64,000 nt of DNA, taken from positions 5,967,501 through 6,031,500 of the forward strand of contig NC_084939.1 in NCBI RefSeq assembly GCF_958298935.1, given 5' to 3'. The notes under the pieces are model-generated. The model had not been told where the DNA came from and ran no database searches. It saw only the letters and a program-made list of their open reading frames with translations. This document shows, piece by piece, positions 1-11,277 of this stretch; positions within the stretch are counted from its first letter, which is position 1; each line of letters starts with the position of its first letter. The DNA comes from Phragmites australis (lineage: Eukaryota; Streptophyta; Magnoliopsida; Poales; Poaceae). The translations under genes were made by a program, and so were the position numbers.

Positions 1-85
1 TCAATTTGAATTCAAACATATACACCCTTGACTGTGCCCGAAGTAGTGTTCATAGCTCTATTTTCCCCTCCTATCTTCTCTCTGA
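1..85. repeat. left terminal inverted repeat (partial)
   Basis: This is the reverse complement of 1734-1816 with a few mismatches. It may continue left of the window. Confidence 0.65.
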
Positions 86-172
86 CCTGAGATGTTAAAG
101 TACCAGTCAGCTCCATTTATTTCTCATTATATCAAGATTTAACATTATACTGCATATTATATCTGAGAATCC

Positions 173-720
173 TTACATCCTAGTCATCGTCCAGACCATA
201 CCAAGTATAAGCACAAACACCATTATCTTAAGATGGTTTAGACTCCCTTCCATTTCATTCATCTTCATGGGTACTTCCTTCAGAGCAAACAGTTGCAACC
301 CCATATCATGTAAAGCTTCAACTTTATACCCCGCATCTGTATTCTGGTTCATCACTTCCTCGACATTGTGACTTCTGATGTCCTCCAACACATCCTCCCA
401 CATGAAAAGTTGCATTTCTGCAATGCATGGAAAATAATAATAAAAACCACCAAAATCCAACTGATGTTGCATATAGAAACAAAACTCACCCTAGCATAGC
501 ATCTAAGAAACACCCTATCATAGTTAGCCAGAGTTCCAGCCCTCCACCTTGCAGCTTTATTCTTGCTCTTGTAATCACAACAAAATCTGAACAAGCCCAA
601 ATATACAGAGCCTTTGGATTCGTTGGAAGCACTCCTCTATGCCATTCTCTCTCTCTCGCTTCTCTTCTGTTTTACAGCCATGTTCCCACTGTCAGTTGGC
701 TATTTATAGCTAAGCAAGGA
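173..720 (-). pseudogene. GRF-type zinc-finger protein, broken copy
   Basis: Minus-strand reading gives a Cys-Cys followed by an Arg/Lys-rich stretch, then RVFLRC and KCNF, matching the Cys pattern of plant zf-GRF domains. A GT-AG intron is predicted at 489-418 (donor GTGAGT, acceptor TGCAG). The second exon continues as MWEDVLEDI, a long polar helix and a hydrophobic C-terminal segment (IMVFVLILGMVW) that looks like a tail anchor, as in many small plant GRF proteins. The exon is out of frame at the T-run near 405-410: KCNF and MWED lie in different frames, consistent with a one-base loss. A stop also precedes the Ser-rich N-terminus. A TATA-like TATAAATA lies upstream (minus strand, about 702-711). 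Plant GRF proteins have no settled function. It probably travels as a captured fragment inside the surrounding TIR unit. Confidence 0.6.
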
Positions 721-1245
721 TAAAATAGTCTTTTTTTTTTGTCAAACTCTCTGACTTGATGACGTGAACCGTCCGTTGCAAAGTAGGGGCAAGTCGATGG
801 CTTCAAATCGGAAAAGCAGGGGCATTGATGCTTTTGGACCATAAAGAAAGTAGAAGAATTAGGGAAATGAGTTCAAATGGAAGATACAAATCATTTGCTA
901 AATGAATCCCCCAATTTGTTGAACGTTAATTATGAGACTATGTTCTACTATTTGGTTTGACCTTGTAGTCGAAAGAATTTCATACTAATGAGTGAAGTAA
1001 ATCCATCTCCAATAGCCTAATAATTCTTATCTTTATACCACTCTGAGCCGTTTACAAACAAGTGAAGTAAACGAGTGCAGTAAACCCATCTCCAATAGCA
1101 ACCGCCCTGTGGAGTTAGGTGCTTGAGTCTATAAAAGCACATGCATGTGTTGAGGTAGTTCTATAAAAGTCGTTTACAACTCATGCATGAAATGACTACC
1201 ACTTTCCGGCAAATGACTACCACTTTCCGGCAAATGAACCCCTGA

Positions 1246-1600
1246 GTTGTCATTTCATACTTAAAGCTCTATCGTGTGGTCACTTCATGTCTGAAGCCTT
1301 AGTCATGATAGAGGTGTTGACATTTAATTTATGATTAAAGCTCTGTCATGTGGTCACTTTCGTGTCTAAAGCCCAAGTCTAAATAGAGGCGGTGTCATTT
1401 CATAGTTAAAGCTGAGTCGTATGGACACTTCATGTCTAAAACCTGATGCATGACAGAGTGTTGTCATTTCATGCATAAAGCTCTGTCGTGTGATCACTTC
1501 GTATTTAAAGTGTGAGTCATGATAAAGATGCTCTACTGGCAGCAGGGTGTTGTTATTTCATACTTAAAGCTGAGTCGTGCGGCTAGCTATTATGTGACGC
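1246..1600. repeat. minisatellite, about 70-90 bp unit, roughly 5 copies
   Basis: Units begin near 1246, 1316, 1392, 1460 and 1549 and share GTTGTCATTTCATACTTAAA, TAAAGCTCTGTCGTGTGGTC and CACTTCATGTCTAAAGC. Copies have diverged and vary in length. Immediately upstream, AAATGACTACCACTTTCCGG is repeated twice in tandem. The array lies inside the putative TIR element. Confidence 0.75.
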
Positions 1601-1733
1601 ACCTAGTCGGTGGAGAACGTAATAGCCAAATTCACAAAATTAGAAATAATTTTAGAAATTAGTCCATCACATAAAAATAATATTAATGGATTTTACAAGA
1701 TTTTTTTAGCAACATAAGTTCTCTGTTTTGTAT

Positions 1734-1816
1734 AGAGAAAATGAGAGGGAAAAAATAGAGCTATGAACAATACTTTTGGCGCAGTCAAAGGGTGTATATG
1801 TTTGAATTCAAATTGA
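1734..1816. repeat. right terminal inverted repeat
   Basis: Inverted partner of bases 1-85, ending in TTTGAATTCAAATTGA. Confidence 0.65.
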
Positions 1817-1899
1817 ATAAAAAGAAAAATATCACATTAAATGATAAAAATACATATAAATAGAGCATTCAAATGAACTCACTTTTTCATCATATAACT

Positions 1900-2215
1900 T
1901 AGGGCTGAAAATAATTTTAAAAATTAGTCTATCACATAAGAAGAATATTAGTGATTTTCTCCATATTTTTGGAAATTTATTTGAAGCACTAACAATTGTT
2001 AAAAGTTATAAAAGTAGTATTTTTGAGAATTTTAATTTAAATTATACATAGGATTTTTAGGTTAATCCAATTAAAATGGGTTGTATATGGATTATGAAAC
2101 ACGTACAAAATTTTTTAGGATTTTTAGAGTAATAGAAGACTACTATTTTACATAGAGAAGATGGGTGAGGAAAATAGAGCTATGAAACGTACTCTGGTGC
2201 AATGCTATTCACACG
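1900..2215 (+). repeat. diverged direct copy of the 1620-1790 end region
   Basis: AATAATTTTAAAAATTAGTC, ATCACATAAGAAGAATATTA and GAAAATAGAGCTATGAAAC repeat, in the same order and orientation, the segment at about 1650-1790. This suggests a second, decayed element end beside the first. No coding potential. Confidence 0.55.
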
Positions 2216-2220
2216 AGTTT

Positions 2221-2270
2221 ACCACCCTCTGATGAGGTGCTAAAGCCTAACCGTCTTATCAGAGAGTGGT
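2221..2270. repeat. short hairpin
   Basis: ACCACCCTCTGAT (2221-2233) pairs with ATCAGAGAGTGGT (2258-2270) with one mismatch, leaving a 24-base loop. Role unknown. The surrounding 2216-2948 has no gene that I can see. Confidence 0.5.
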
Positions 2271-2948
2271 AAGGCGTTGTCACGGTATTATAGGTGTTTA
2301 TCATCGTTTTAAGAGGTGGTAAGGATCTAACCGTCTTATAAGAGCACGTAATCGTCTATTCTTATAATTTTTTTAATCAGAGATTTATTTATTTAATTAT
2401 TAATGTTAAAAAATATAAAAATAAAAAACTCGTCGAAATAAACCGTGAAAAATATCAAAGAGGCCCTGCAAATTAAAAGTAGGCCGACGCACAGGCGATA
2501 TGTCCCCCCGGAAACCACCGCCTTCCGGTCCAGCGATTGTGGCTCGGTAAGCAGGCCTCCACTAGTTCGTACTACAAAGTTTTTCTGTACCGGGCCCGAC
2601 GAAGACGCCTGCCCGGTCCGGCCCGGCCGACCGATCGATGCTCTTGGCCTGGGGACCGAACTACCTGGCTAGCTAGTCACCTGCCATCTGGTGCACCCAA
2701 GTCAATTGCAAAACGTGGAAGATATATTTCTACGCAAAGGGACAAGGTAGCTAGGTGCTGTGGTGCTCGTACGTACTGAGCTGGCTCAGCACGAAGCGAT
2801 GCGAATCGGGTGTTGTGAAACGAATCCTTTGACAAGATTAACATGTAATCAATTAGTTAAATAACTATAATTATTAGTTAATCTATGTAATTAGTAGTTA
2901 CACATAAAAGATACTTGTTGGGGACAACCATCCTCCCTAACAGATGCA

Positions 2949-4253
2949 TTGCTATCTCTTCTACCGGTATCGTTCTTCATCGTCAAATCGCAACAATATC
3001 TGAAGAAGAGTCCATCTAGGGTAAGCGCGATGACTTGCCCTCACTGCTCAATCCCTATGTTAATGGAGACAACGATACTCTTCGTTCTGCAACTGCCGAT
3101 CCATACCCGCCATGGCCTCCGTTGTGATCATGGCCATCGCCCGAGTCGCGGCCTCCACCGCACTCATCATAGTACTCGTACACATGCCCGTCGCCATGCC
3201 AGTGCATGTGCTCATCGTCGTGGCCATGCCATAGCTCCAGCTCACAGCCCTGCCACCATTGCATAACCATGTCTATCGCACCCGCTCCTCTAAGCATCGA
3301 CTCATTGACGACCTCCCTGGAGTATACTCCAGCCGTCCACCCAGGCGACGAGGACAGGGACACCCTCCCTTCACCGATTCCACAAGAAGAAGCAACGATA
3401 GCTGCTTCGAGCTCCATCAATGTGGTCTCCTTTGACAACCAAACACCCGCACTTGGATCTTCAGGATCCGTCACGACCGTCTTCTTCCCCACATCTTGGC
3501 AAACTACGCCTCTCCATCGTCTCCCTACGGCTTCGACCTCAACTCACCAATAGGAGACGAATAGAGATCCATGGCCGCCGCTGGGTTCGACATCCAAGCT
3601 GGCCCTCACCCATTGCAGGACCACCCTTGGTGGTCTCAATCACCGCGGCTGGAATCGAATCCAGCCGGGTTGAGCGCGCCACGACGGCTGGACCATCTTC
3701 CTTCACGCTGATGTACATCAACTCCAGTATCGATGTAGAGGAGGCCTCCCCCGATGAGACCTCCACCTCGGCCTCCATTGAGGCCGGGCCGTCCTCCTTC
3801 GTCTTCGGCATCGACGGCGGCACCCTGGTGGCCCAATGCGAAAGCATGCCCTTCTTCACTGACGTGATCACCTCCTGCTCCCACGCTAAACCCACTCCAC
3901 CAACACGGTGCCTCAGGCGCACGGCTATGGCGACGGCCAACCCCCGCTCGGGCCTCAGCGGGGCTCCTGGAACCTGGAGGCCTTCGGCCTCCCCTCCAAC
4001 AATGCCTAAGCACGCACATGCACATGCATGCATGGGGGCAAAGGGCCTTTGGGTTTCTTCATGCACGCGAGAGCTCCATCTTTGGCACGGCTTAGGCATG
4101 GCGATCGGCCCAACCAAAGTGGTGGTGACTGCTGCATGGGAGCGGGCGACAAACCCTAACCGCCGAGCCTCCTTTTTTATATGGCATGGGGAGGGGTGTG
4201 GCTACAAAAGATTGCCTGGGTTGCGGCCCAGGTTTGCTTGCCCTTGCGTGTAA
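2949..4253. other. GC-rich block with overlapping open frames, no recognised gene
   Basis: Several frames stay open on both strands, the longest being 3420-4253 (+) and 3539-4117 (-). The translations are rich in His/Gly or Ala/Pro/Ser and match no domain I recognise. Open frames on both strands at once are expected of GC-rich DNA without selection. A captured gene fragment on the minus strand is possible but unsupported. The 3' border is a run of A at 4252-4262. Confidence 0.4.
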
Positions 4254-5089
4254 AAAAAAAAACAAAATAAAATAAATCCCCTTACTACTGTGGATTTGGG
4301 CTGAAAAATGAAAGGGCTTCAATCCAAATTTGTTTTAGGTCTGAAAGATTTTTTTTTTCCAGTAGCTAGCTATTTCCATTTAGGCCCTCTAAGTCCTAAT
4401 AACTAGCCCATATAAATAGTATTGTGTGTATTATTTATGTTATAGCTCCTGTAATTATTTATAATTGTACCAGTTTATGTACTTTTATAAATATGCATTT
4501 TCAGACCTAATGAGTCCTAGATTTGCACCACGTTCTATGTGTATGCATTTCCGCATGTCTATTATTTTCATTCTTATTAATTCTTGCATTTTACTTTCAT
4601 GTTGCAATTTAATTATTCTGCACTCAATTTTACATTTAAGCCCAAAATTGCTTAATTCAAAACAGCGTTTAATGCAAAATTTTAAGTGATTATCTCAATT
4701 TAATATTTGAGAAACACAAGGTAATGGAACTACGGAAGCTATTGTATATTTACATATTATCCACCATTACTGTGAGGTCCACATTTTATCACATTGACTT
4801 AATAATTACCTTCAACGTGTTCTTCCAAATATTCTACTTAGCATAACACAAGGTAATAGGAACATAGACATCTACTAACAAATGTCATATTACACTTCCT
4901 ACTACTACGATATCTACATCATTTTTTGGTGATTATCTTCAATGTGTTAACTATATAATTTGAGGTTTATACTATGTACTTCAAGTCTCAACTTGATTTA
5001 CAAATTTTACATCATTACAACATTACCATGATTCTTCAATTTACCCAAAGTGTAAATTCATTCATTTATTGGTCATTTTTTAGGTCAAA
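4254..5089. other. AT-rich stretch, probable copia leader at its right end
   Basis: No open frame with recognisable content. Because a copia gag start follows directly, the last few hundred bases may be retrotransposon leader, but no PBS or LTR end is visible. Confidence 0.35.
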
Positions 5090-5330
5090 ATGTCCAACAT
5101 CGAGTTTGACAAACTAGAGTTACATGGCTGCATCTATCTAACTTAGACAATGGATATGAAGATAAGTCTATCGTCCTATGGAATAATAACGACGATTAAG
5201 CCTCTGCAAGAAGGAGATCCACCACTTCTAGATCAAATCAAGTATGAAGCTATATACTTTATAAGGCACAATCTTCATTCAGATTTAAAATATGAATACT
5301 TAATAGATGAGCATGAAAGGACAATTATGT
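5090..5330 (+). pseudogene. Ty1/copia gag fragment
   Basis: ATG at 5090 opens a reading that resembles the N-terminus of plant copia Gag (UBN2-type): FDKLELHGCIYLT, then IKPLQEGDPP and AIYFIRHNLHSDLKYEYL. This follows the family pattern of a LxGxNYLxW start, a KEG segment and an IFLRHHLxxxLKxEYL helix. The tryptophan position of NYLxW is a stop (CIYLT then TAG), so the copy is dead. It breaks off at about 5330, where an unrelated repeat begins; the pol part of a copia element resumes near 6346 in the same orientation, so both may belong to one interrupted element. Confidence 0.7.
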
Positions 5331-6345
5331 CGCCTAGAGAGGGGTGAATAGGCCTTTTTTGCAAAAGTTTGCCCCCTTTTGAAATTTAGCATAAACTTGC
5401 AGGGAAATAAACTAAAGAATTTTTCACAAGTAAAAAAATCTAATATACTAGGCTCAACTAGTGCATAATAACCCTAAAGAAATGTGAATATTACAATCTT
5501 AGGGTGCGATAAAGATTATTCAAATCCAGTAAGATATGAAAAAAAAAATCTAATTGCAAATTCTAAAATTACTGTTCATTAGATGTTATGATACTGTTCA
5601 CCGATGTTCCGATTTTACTATTCACCAGATGTTTCGATATTGTTCATTGGAACTTTCGATCAATGCAAAACAACAGATTTGAAAATCTCAAAATTAACTC
5701 AATGCGCATATAAATAAGCATACATGCATAGATATCAAGATAATGCATAAAAGTAAGGCAAAATGGAGATAAATGATTCGTTACAGAAGTTCGGATATTC
5801 ACCAATATCCTATGTCCCCATTTAGGAAGCTTTGTCACATTTGAGTCGGGTCTTTTTCTTTTCCTCACGAGGTTGCACACGTGCACTTCTCATCTCTAGT
5901 ATGATCAACCCTTTCTCCATTGTGGAGATAGTAAGTTCTGCAACTATTTTTGGACCTCCTCATAATCTTTACTTGAGGAGATCGCTGGCAATCCACCACT
6001 GAGCCGTCTAAGAGACAGTGATCTCTAAAAGTAACAAACTCCCGAACTCGCGTATGGTCAACGCCAAGTGCTCAAACACACGCAACTAATACGACAAGTC
6101 CGAGCAATCCAAGCTCCACACACCTCACACGCCTCACTCTATCCCCACTACAGTTAGTATGTGAAAATCCTCTTAGCTTTTCCCATTTGCAAAAGTTCGG
6201 TTGTGCTATATACATACCAATCTTATCACCACAGCGTACATTAATGGATCCACATAGGAAATTGGGATCTACGTGGGGTATACCTCTACGTCGATCATAA
6301 AATACCTCAAGCATCTCACAGGGGACCTATTTATAGCCTGGTACG
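5331..6345. mobile_element. retroelement-derived insertion inside the copia fragment
   Basis: It starts TCGCCTAGAGAGGGGTGAAT, a phrase common at the edge of grass retroelement repeats, and ends near CCTATTTATAGCC. No coding frame is recognisable. It separates the copia gag piece from the copia pol piece. No target duplication was found, so the exact borders are uncertain. Confidence 0.4.
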
Positions 6346-7230
6346 CTGGCTGCATATTTGATGAGGAACATTTCTCAGCATTAGGGGGAGATTTCAAGTA
6401 CCAAAAAGAATGCTAGAAAATTAATTGAAATGCTACATACATTTTCTCATCAAATCCACGTACTCAAGAATCTGAACTCCAAATTTTGAGGATCATAAAT
6501 TTTCAAGATATTACAAATAACCCGCAAGATGCATTTACTGGTAACAAAGGTGTCATTAAATTCTACATTCTTGCTAAGAATATGGCAGAAAGAGTGAAAG
6601 TACCAAACAAAACCATTCAACTTCTAAATCAAAATAAGAGGGGTAAAAGTACGGTCACAAAGGATAAAACTTCTTGCAAGGTACCGCGGAAGGAATCTCT
6701 CCTGCACAACAGTAACTGCAAATCAACGTCAAGTTGAATAACACCCTGGGCCTATAGATACTATACATCCAATGGATGGTAAATATGTACATCCCAACTC
6801 AACCGTGCACACAAATATTGATGCTGGGACATCGGAATACTCCTACTCTATCGTAATGGGAAATCACGATGGGTCAGAAAGAGTAGATGAAATTTCCATC
6901 AATTATATTGATTATGGAGAATTATTTGACCGACAGACTACAATTGTCAACACTTACTTCTCCTAAAAGATTATAGATGACCTTCACAATGATCCAAATC
7001 CAAAGACCATGGCAGAGTACCGCAAGTGCTCGGGCTGGGCACAATGGATGGATGCAATCCAGGCATAATTACACTCGCTCTCCAAAAAGGAGGTATTCAC
7101 ATCAGTAATACCTACTCCTCGTAACATCTTCCTTGTGGGATACAAGTGGGTTTTTGTCCACAAACAGAATGAAAACAATAAGGTGGTGAGATATAAAACG
7201 AGGCTTGTAGCACAAGAGTTCATGCTAGGT
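6346..7230 (+). pseudogene. Ty1/copia pol fragment (linker and RT start)
   Basis: Translation gives, in order, DEEHFSALGG, an Asn/Lys-rich linker (6486-6737), HPMDGKYVHPNS-like and DEISINYIDYGELFDRQTTI (6772-6966), then MAEYRKCSGWAQWMDAIQ and IPTPRNIFLVGYKWVF (about 7006-7160). The last is the conserved start of the copia reverse transcriptase (W..A...E...L, then GxKWVF, then RYKARLVAxGF, here RYKTRLVAQEF). Stops and frame changes lie between the pieces. It ends near 7220, just before a CACTA insertion, and the rest of RT is absent. Confidence 0.75.
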
Positions 7231-7256
7231 GCTAGCTCCGGCCGGCGCACGGCCTC

Positions 7257-8563
7257 CACTATGTGAAAAAAATTATTAGTAACAGGTGCTAACCGGTATT
7301 AGTGATGAGTCTTATACCCGTCACTCTTATCGTGTCACTAATGATAGGTCATTAGTGACAGGCAATGACCAGTCACTAATAAGGTTATTAGTGACTGGTC
7401 ATAATCGTGACCCATCACTAATGTTCAGTCAATAGTGACGGGTCGTAACCGTTACCCGTCACTAATGACCGATGAACATTTTCGTACTTTTTGGATAAAA
7501 AAGTTAAAAAATATTTTTTTCACCCAAGCCATCTCAACGCATGCGCATCCATATGTCTCAACAAGCCACGCTTTTTTTTACATTCTTTTCAAGTTTGCGT
7601 TCTATGGGAATCGAACCCTCGACCTCCTCCTCTCGCGTGTAGTCACCTTACCACCTCTGGTATCATATAGTTGTGATAGAAACCGGATATTTTATCCTTT
7701 TAACCTTGTTTGCTGAAGGTCATTAGTAACACGTCATAACCATAACCCGTTAGTAATGACTAATTTTGTCAAATTTCGTCGAGAGTTATAATTTAATAGG
7801 TGATCTAGAGTGTATTCGGTAAAACAGGCATAACTTTTGCATACAGACTCCGATTTTGATGTTTTTTTATTCTACGGACATCTACAAAAAAGTTACATCC
7901 GTTTCTCCCTGACTTTGTCGGGTTTGGAGAATTTTTAGGGGCAAAAAACGGCTTAGAAGATTGAGTTCTCGTCCCTGAAAGTTTCTGCACCGTTTTCGGA
8001 ATACGTGTTTGTGTCCATAGCCACCACACCTTATATCAAACTTGAGAAGAAATGTACAATAATTCCTATCCTAGTGCTGCTGAGGTGAGAAAAAATAAGA
8101 AAAAAATAAAATAAAAATAAAAATATTTGCGAATACCGTCATTAGCGATTGGAGTTGGTCGTTAGCGATGGATTACAAGTTGACCCATCACTAATGACTG
8201 GCATACAATACCCATCACTAATGATCCACTCATTAGTTGTGACCCAATACTAACAACTTGACCTGTCACTATTATCATCAGCGACGGGTCATGTTGCGAC
8301 CCTACAAGTTGACCCGTAACTAATAAATGGTATAGGATGACCCGTCACTAATGATTAAATCATTAGTGATGGGTCAAGTTGTGACCCGATACTAATAACT
8401 TGACCCGTCACTATTATCATCAGTAATGGGTTTATATCTGGTCCGATCAGAATAGACATTAGTGACGCATTTTTATTAGACCCATCACTAATAAGATATT
8501 AGTGACGCGTATTGAACCATCATCATTGATGTGGTGTCTATCTAGCTGGTTTTTTATATAGTG
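7257..8563. mobile_element. non-autonomous CACTA (En/Spm-like) element
   Basis: The left end CACTATGTGAAAAAA (7257) and the right end TATATAGTG (8555-8563) are inverted CACTA termini. They are flanked by identical 3-bp duplications, CTC at 7254-7256 and CTC at 8564-8566. Both subterminal zones are packed with direct and inverted copies of a motif like GTGACGGGTC / GACCCGTCACTAATGA, the typical CACTA transposase-binding array. About 1.3 kb long and lacking any transposase, it must have been moved by an autonomous relative. Confidence 0.9.
7608..7680 (-). other. tRNA-like segment with Pol III B-box match
   Basis: On the minus strand, GAGGTGGTAAGGTGACTAC is followed 20-25 bases later by GAGGGTTCGATTCCC. 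The second part has the seven-base loop and GGTTCGATTCC core of a tRNA T-arm (B box). The first part only loosely resembles a D-arm/A box, and no acceptor stem forms, so this is not a tRNA gene. It sits inside the CACTA element. Confidence 0.5.
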
Positions 8564-8566
8564 CTC

Positions 8567-9422
8567 TCCACTAACACATAGGGCGAGGATATATATGACG
8601 TCATGCTGCGCCGTGCGTGTATACTCCTGTATATTACTCCTTCGCATTAATTTGTGCGGTGGAATCATGCACGGAGCAAAAGCTGTATGGAGATCATTAA
8701 GGCACTGTTTTGGTAGGATTCTTTATTCTGTTTCTCATTAGAAACAAGACAATCCTGCCAAATGATACGGCGAGCAAGCATTTCAAATCAAAATATTTCT
8801 TGTTTTTACGCTAGGAGGGAGAAACGATTAAAGTGGGTTCTTAATTACAAGAATCACCTCCCTCCTCTCACGCACACTCTTTCAGAAATCCGAAACCAGC
8901 ATACTACCAAAATTATTACATAAAATGATTCACATTTACCAGATAAATGTTTCCACGAAGAAGGAGAATCAGAAACTGAAATTGTCTAATTCTGCACTCT
9001 TCCTATATTTACAATCGCTTGTTTTTTCACACTTATTAAGTCCACGCTTCGCTGCACGAGGTTTGCTTCCCGAGATATATCTGTGGTCTCTGGGCTGAGA
9101 GGGATGCTCATGCAGCAGGCCAGCACGACTGCGGTGACATGGAGATAGGGCAAAAAGGCGATGGGCATGCTGCATACCACACACGGCAGAGGATCACTAG
9201 ATGGGAAGGGTCGAAGCAGGGAAACAGCAATATCGGATTAGTATGGCAGCGAGCTGAGGGGCGGATTCGACGGTGGGCAAGCCTCAAAGACGGGGGGAGG
9301 AGTGAGATATTGGTGGTAGGCAACAAGGCCGGGAGATTGGGACGAGATCGGGTGGTTGAAGCAGCGACCACAGCCCTTGATTGACATTAGATGGTCAAAA
9401 TTCACCTACTATAATATGAGTC
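8567..9422. other. unassigned spacer between CACTA and hAT elements
   Basis: No recognisable gene. GGCACTGTTTTGGTAGGATT near 8701 and GAGAATCAGAAACTG near 8964 hint at a decayed MITE, but no clean TIR or target duplication supports that. Confidence 0.3.
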
Positions 9423-9903
9423 ATTTTCAGTAGGGCTATTAAGAAAGCTCAAGGTGTGCAAGCTAGCCGAATTCGGCTCACTAAAAGATTGATTCGAGAT
9501 CAGGCTGTCTGAGAATCAAGCTGAGCTCGAGCTTGCCTTAAAGCTCACGAGCTTCGACAAACCGATCTCGAGCTATTTGTTAAGACTCGATTATTTTCGT
9601 AGCCTGCACAATGCTCATGTTCCTCAATTATTTTCCCTCCGCGGATCACCAAAATCGAAACCCTGAGCGGGAGACTATGCGTAGTTGTCCCACAAGTCAG
9701 TGTGTCACCCACGGTGACCAAAAGCCACTATCATACCCCTTTCCCAAACCCCAATCCCAGTTCCCCAATCTTCCCTGCTCCTTGTGCGCTCAGTCCTCAC
9801 CGGCCATCTTCCGACAAATACCACTCCATCGGCGGTCGCCTCTCCACATATCTCGAAGTCCTTGTCAGTTGGCGACTAGCTAAGGCTCAAGGCTAAAGCT
9901 CAT

Positions 9904-10219
9904 AAATGTCGCCTCATCAGTACCAGTTCAGTCAAAACCAGCATTCATATGGTATCAGTGTTGCTTGATAGCAATACCAAGCATCAACTCGTCCATTCAG
10001 ATAAAAATCAGCATTGATATCTAGTATCAGTGTCGGTTTGTATTACGAACTGGTACTGATAATACGAACTCGCATTAATACTACGATCGGACTCGAAATT
10101 TTTATGCAATAGATTTTTGGCTCGCGCTGGTATCCGCTCGGCTTGATCATGACTCAGGCGCGTCCACCTTATCCTCTTGGTCTCTCACCCTCGCATCCTT
10201 ACTCCTCGAGTCCTCACCC

Positions 10220-10297
<78 letters not shown>

Positions 10298-11277
10298 CGG
10301 TCTCTCCTCCGGCCTCCTCCCCCACCAGCCTCCTCCCACCGTTAGGGGTAGCGGGATACGCTGCAGGTGTGGCAGGATCTGGCACGGGGGATGCGGAATA
10401 CATTGTGGGGGTGACAGGATTCGGTGGAGAAGGTGCCCACGCTAGCGCAAATCAGGTCCGATGGAGAAGGTGCCCACACCGCTGCTCGCTACCGTCTTCT
10501 CCGTCAGGGTGGCGGGATGCGTTGCGGGGGTGGCGGGATCCAACGCGGGGGCGGTGGGATACGCTGCGGCAGAGCCTCATGGCACTGGCGGCGGTCGTGC
10601 TATGATTTAGCTTGTTGATCTAGTGAGCTCTACAGGGGCGGCTATTCCCACAAACTATGCGGCAATTTGATGTGCGCATTGTTGAGAAATGGATGCTTAA
10701 CTAATGTTTAGATCCGTGCCTCACTGCAGTGTCTACCCATTTGGTCAATTTGATACATTTTGTTGGTATGCTTGTCCATGGGGAATGTGTGAGCTCATCG
10801 GGTTTTGAGGTGCTTTGTCATTCGGATCGGCAAACTCCTGCATTTAGCTTGGACGCTAGCGTTTGATGTTCTTATTACTTGGTCCTAGCGAGACTTGCTT
10901 GCCAATTAGGATCTTCTTGATGGGGATCAAATGTTAGAGGTTGTTGAGTTCTGGAGACTATGTGAGATGATTCGATTTGATTGTGAGATGTGTTTGTATG
11001 GATGAGATGAGTCGATATAAGGATGCGGTGGTGGCGGCGACAGGAGCACTACGGCGGTGGTGACAATAGCGAGCTGGATCGAAATTTTTTTAGGCCCGGG
11101 AATCTTTTTTAGTGCCGGTTGGAGGCATGAATTGGCACTGAAAAGAACTTTCATTACTGGCTCCAGACCCGATACTGATAGTCACTGACTATCAGTGCTG
11201 AGTAAATAGTATCGGTTGAAAAACCGACAGTGAAACTATTTTTCAACTGCCACTAATATATAATTTCTGTAGTAGTG
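9904..11277. mobile_element. CACTA-like segment nested in the hAT element
   Basis: Both 9904-10080 and 11100-11260 carry copies of a CAGTACCAGTT / ATCAGTGTCGG / CCGATACTGATAGTC theme, a common CACTA subterminal motif. The right edge TTTCTGTAGTAGTG (ending 11277) is a CACTA terminus. I could not find the matching left terminus, so the left border is approximate and the element may be truncated. Confidence 0.45.
10223..10294 (+). repeat. (CT)36 microsatellite
   Basis: An unbroken CT run of 72 bases. It makes artificial Ser/Leu-rich open frames on the + strand and Arg/Glu frames on the - strand. Confidence 0.95.

Larger units (their letters stand above)
1..1816. mobile_element. MULE-like TIR element, left end cut by the window
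   Basis: The first ~85 bases recur as an imperfect inverted copy at 1734-1816; both arms share TTGAATTCAAACATATACAC and AATAGAGCTATG in opposite orientation. Long TIRs around a gene fragment are typical of Mutator-like elements that carry host sequence. The arms enclose a broken GRF zinc-finger gene and a minisatellite. Because the left arm starts at base 1, the true outer end and the 9-bp target duplication expected for a MULE cannot be checked. No transposase is visible inside. The superfamily is an inference from TIR length and content. Confidence 0.5.

Noticed and set aside
3055..4253. Long overlapping open frames on both strands
   Set aside because: Low-complexity translations without domains, open on several frames at once; explained by GC content.
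7608..7680. A genuine tRNA gene
   Set aside because: The T-arm is good but no acceptor or anticodon stem closes.
8695..8990. Possible PIF/Harbinger or hAT MITE
   Set aside because: The end phrases are only weakly inverted and no target duplication is visible.
10143..10605. Ser/Leu-repeat protein around the CT tract
   Set aside because: Produced by the (CT)36 microsatellite.
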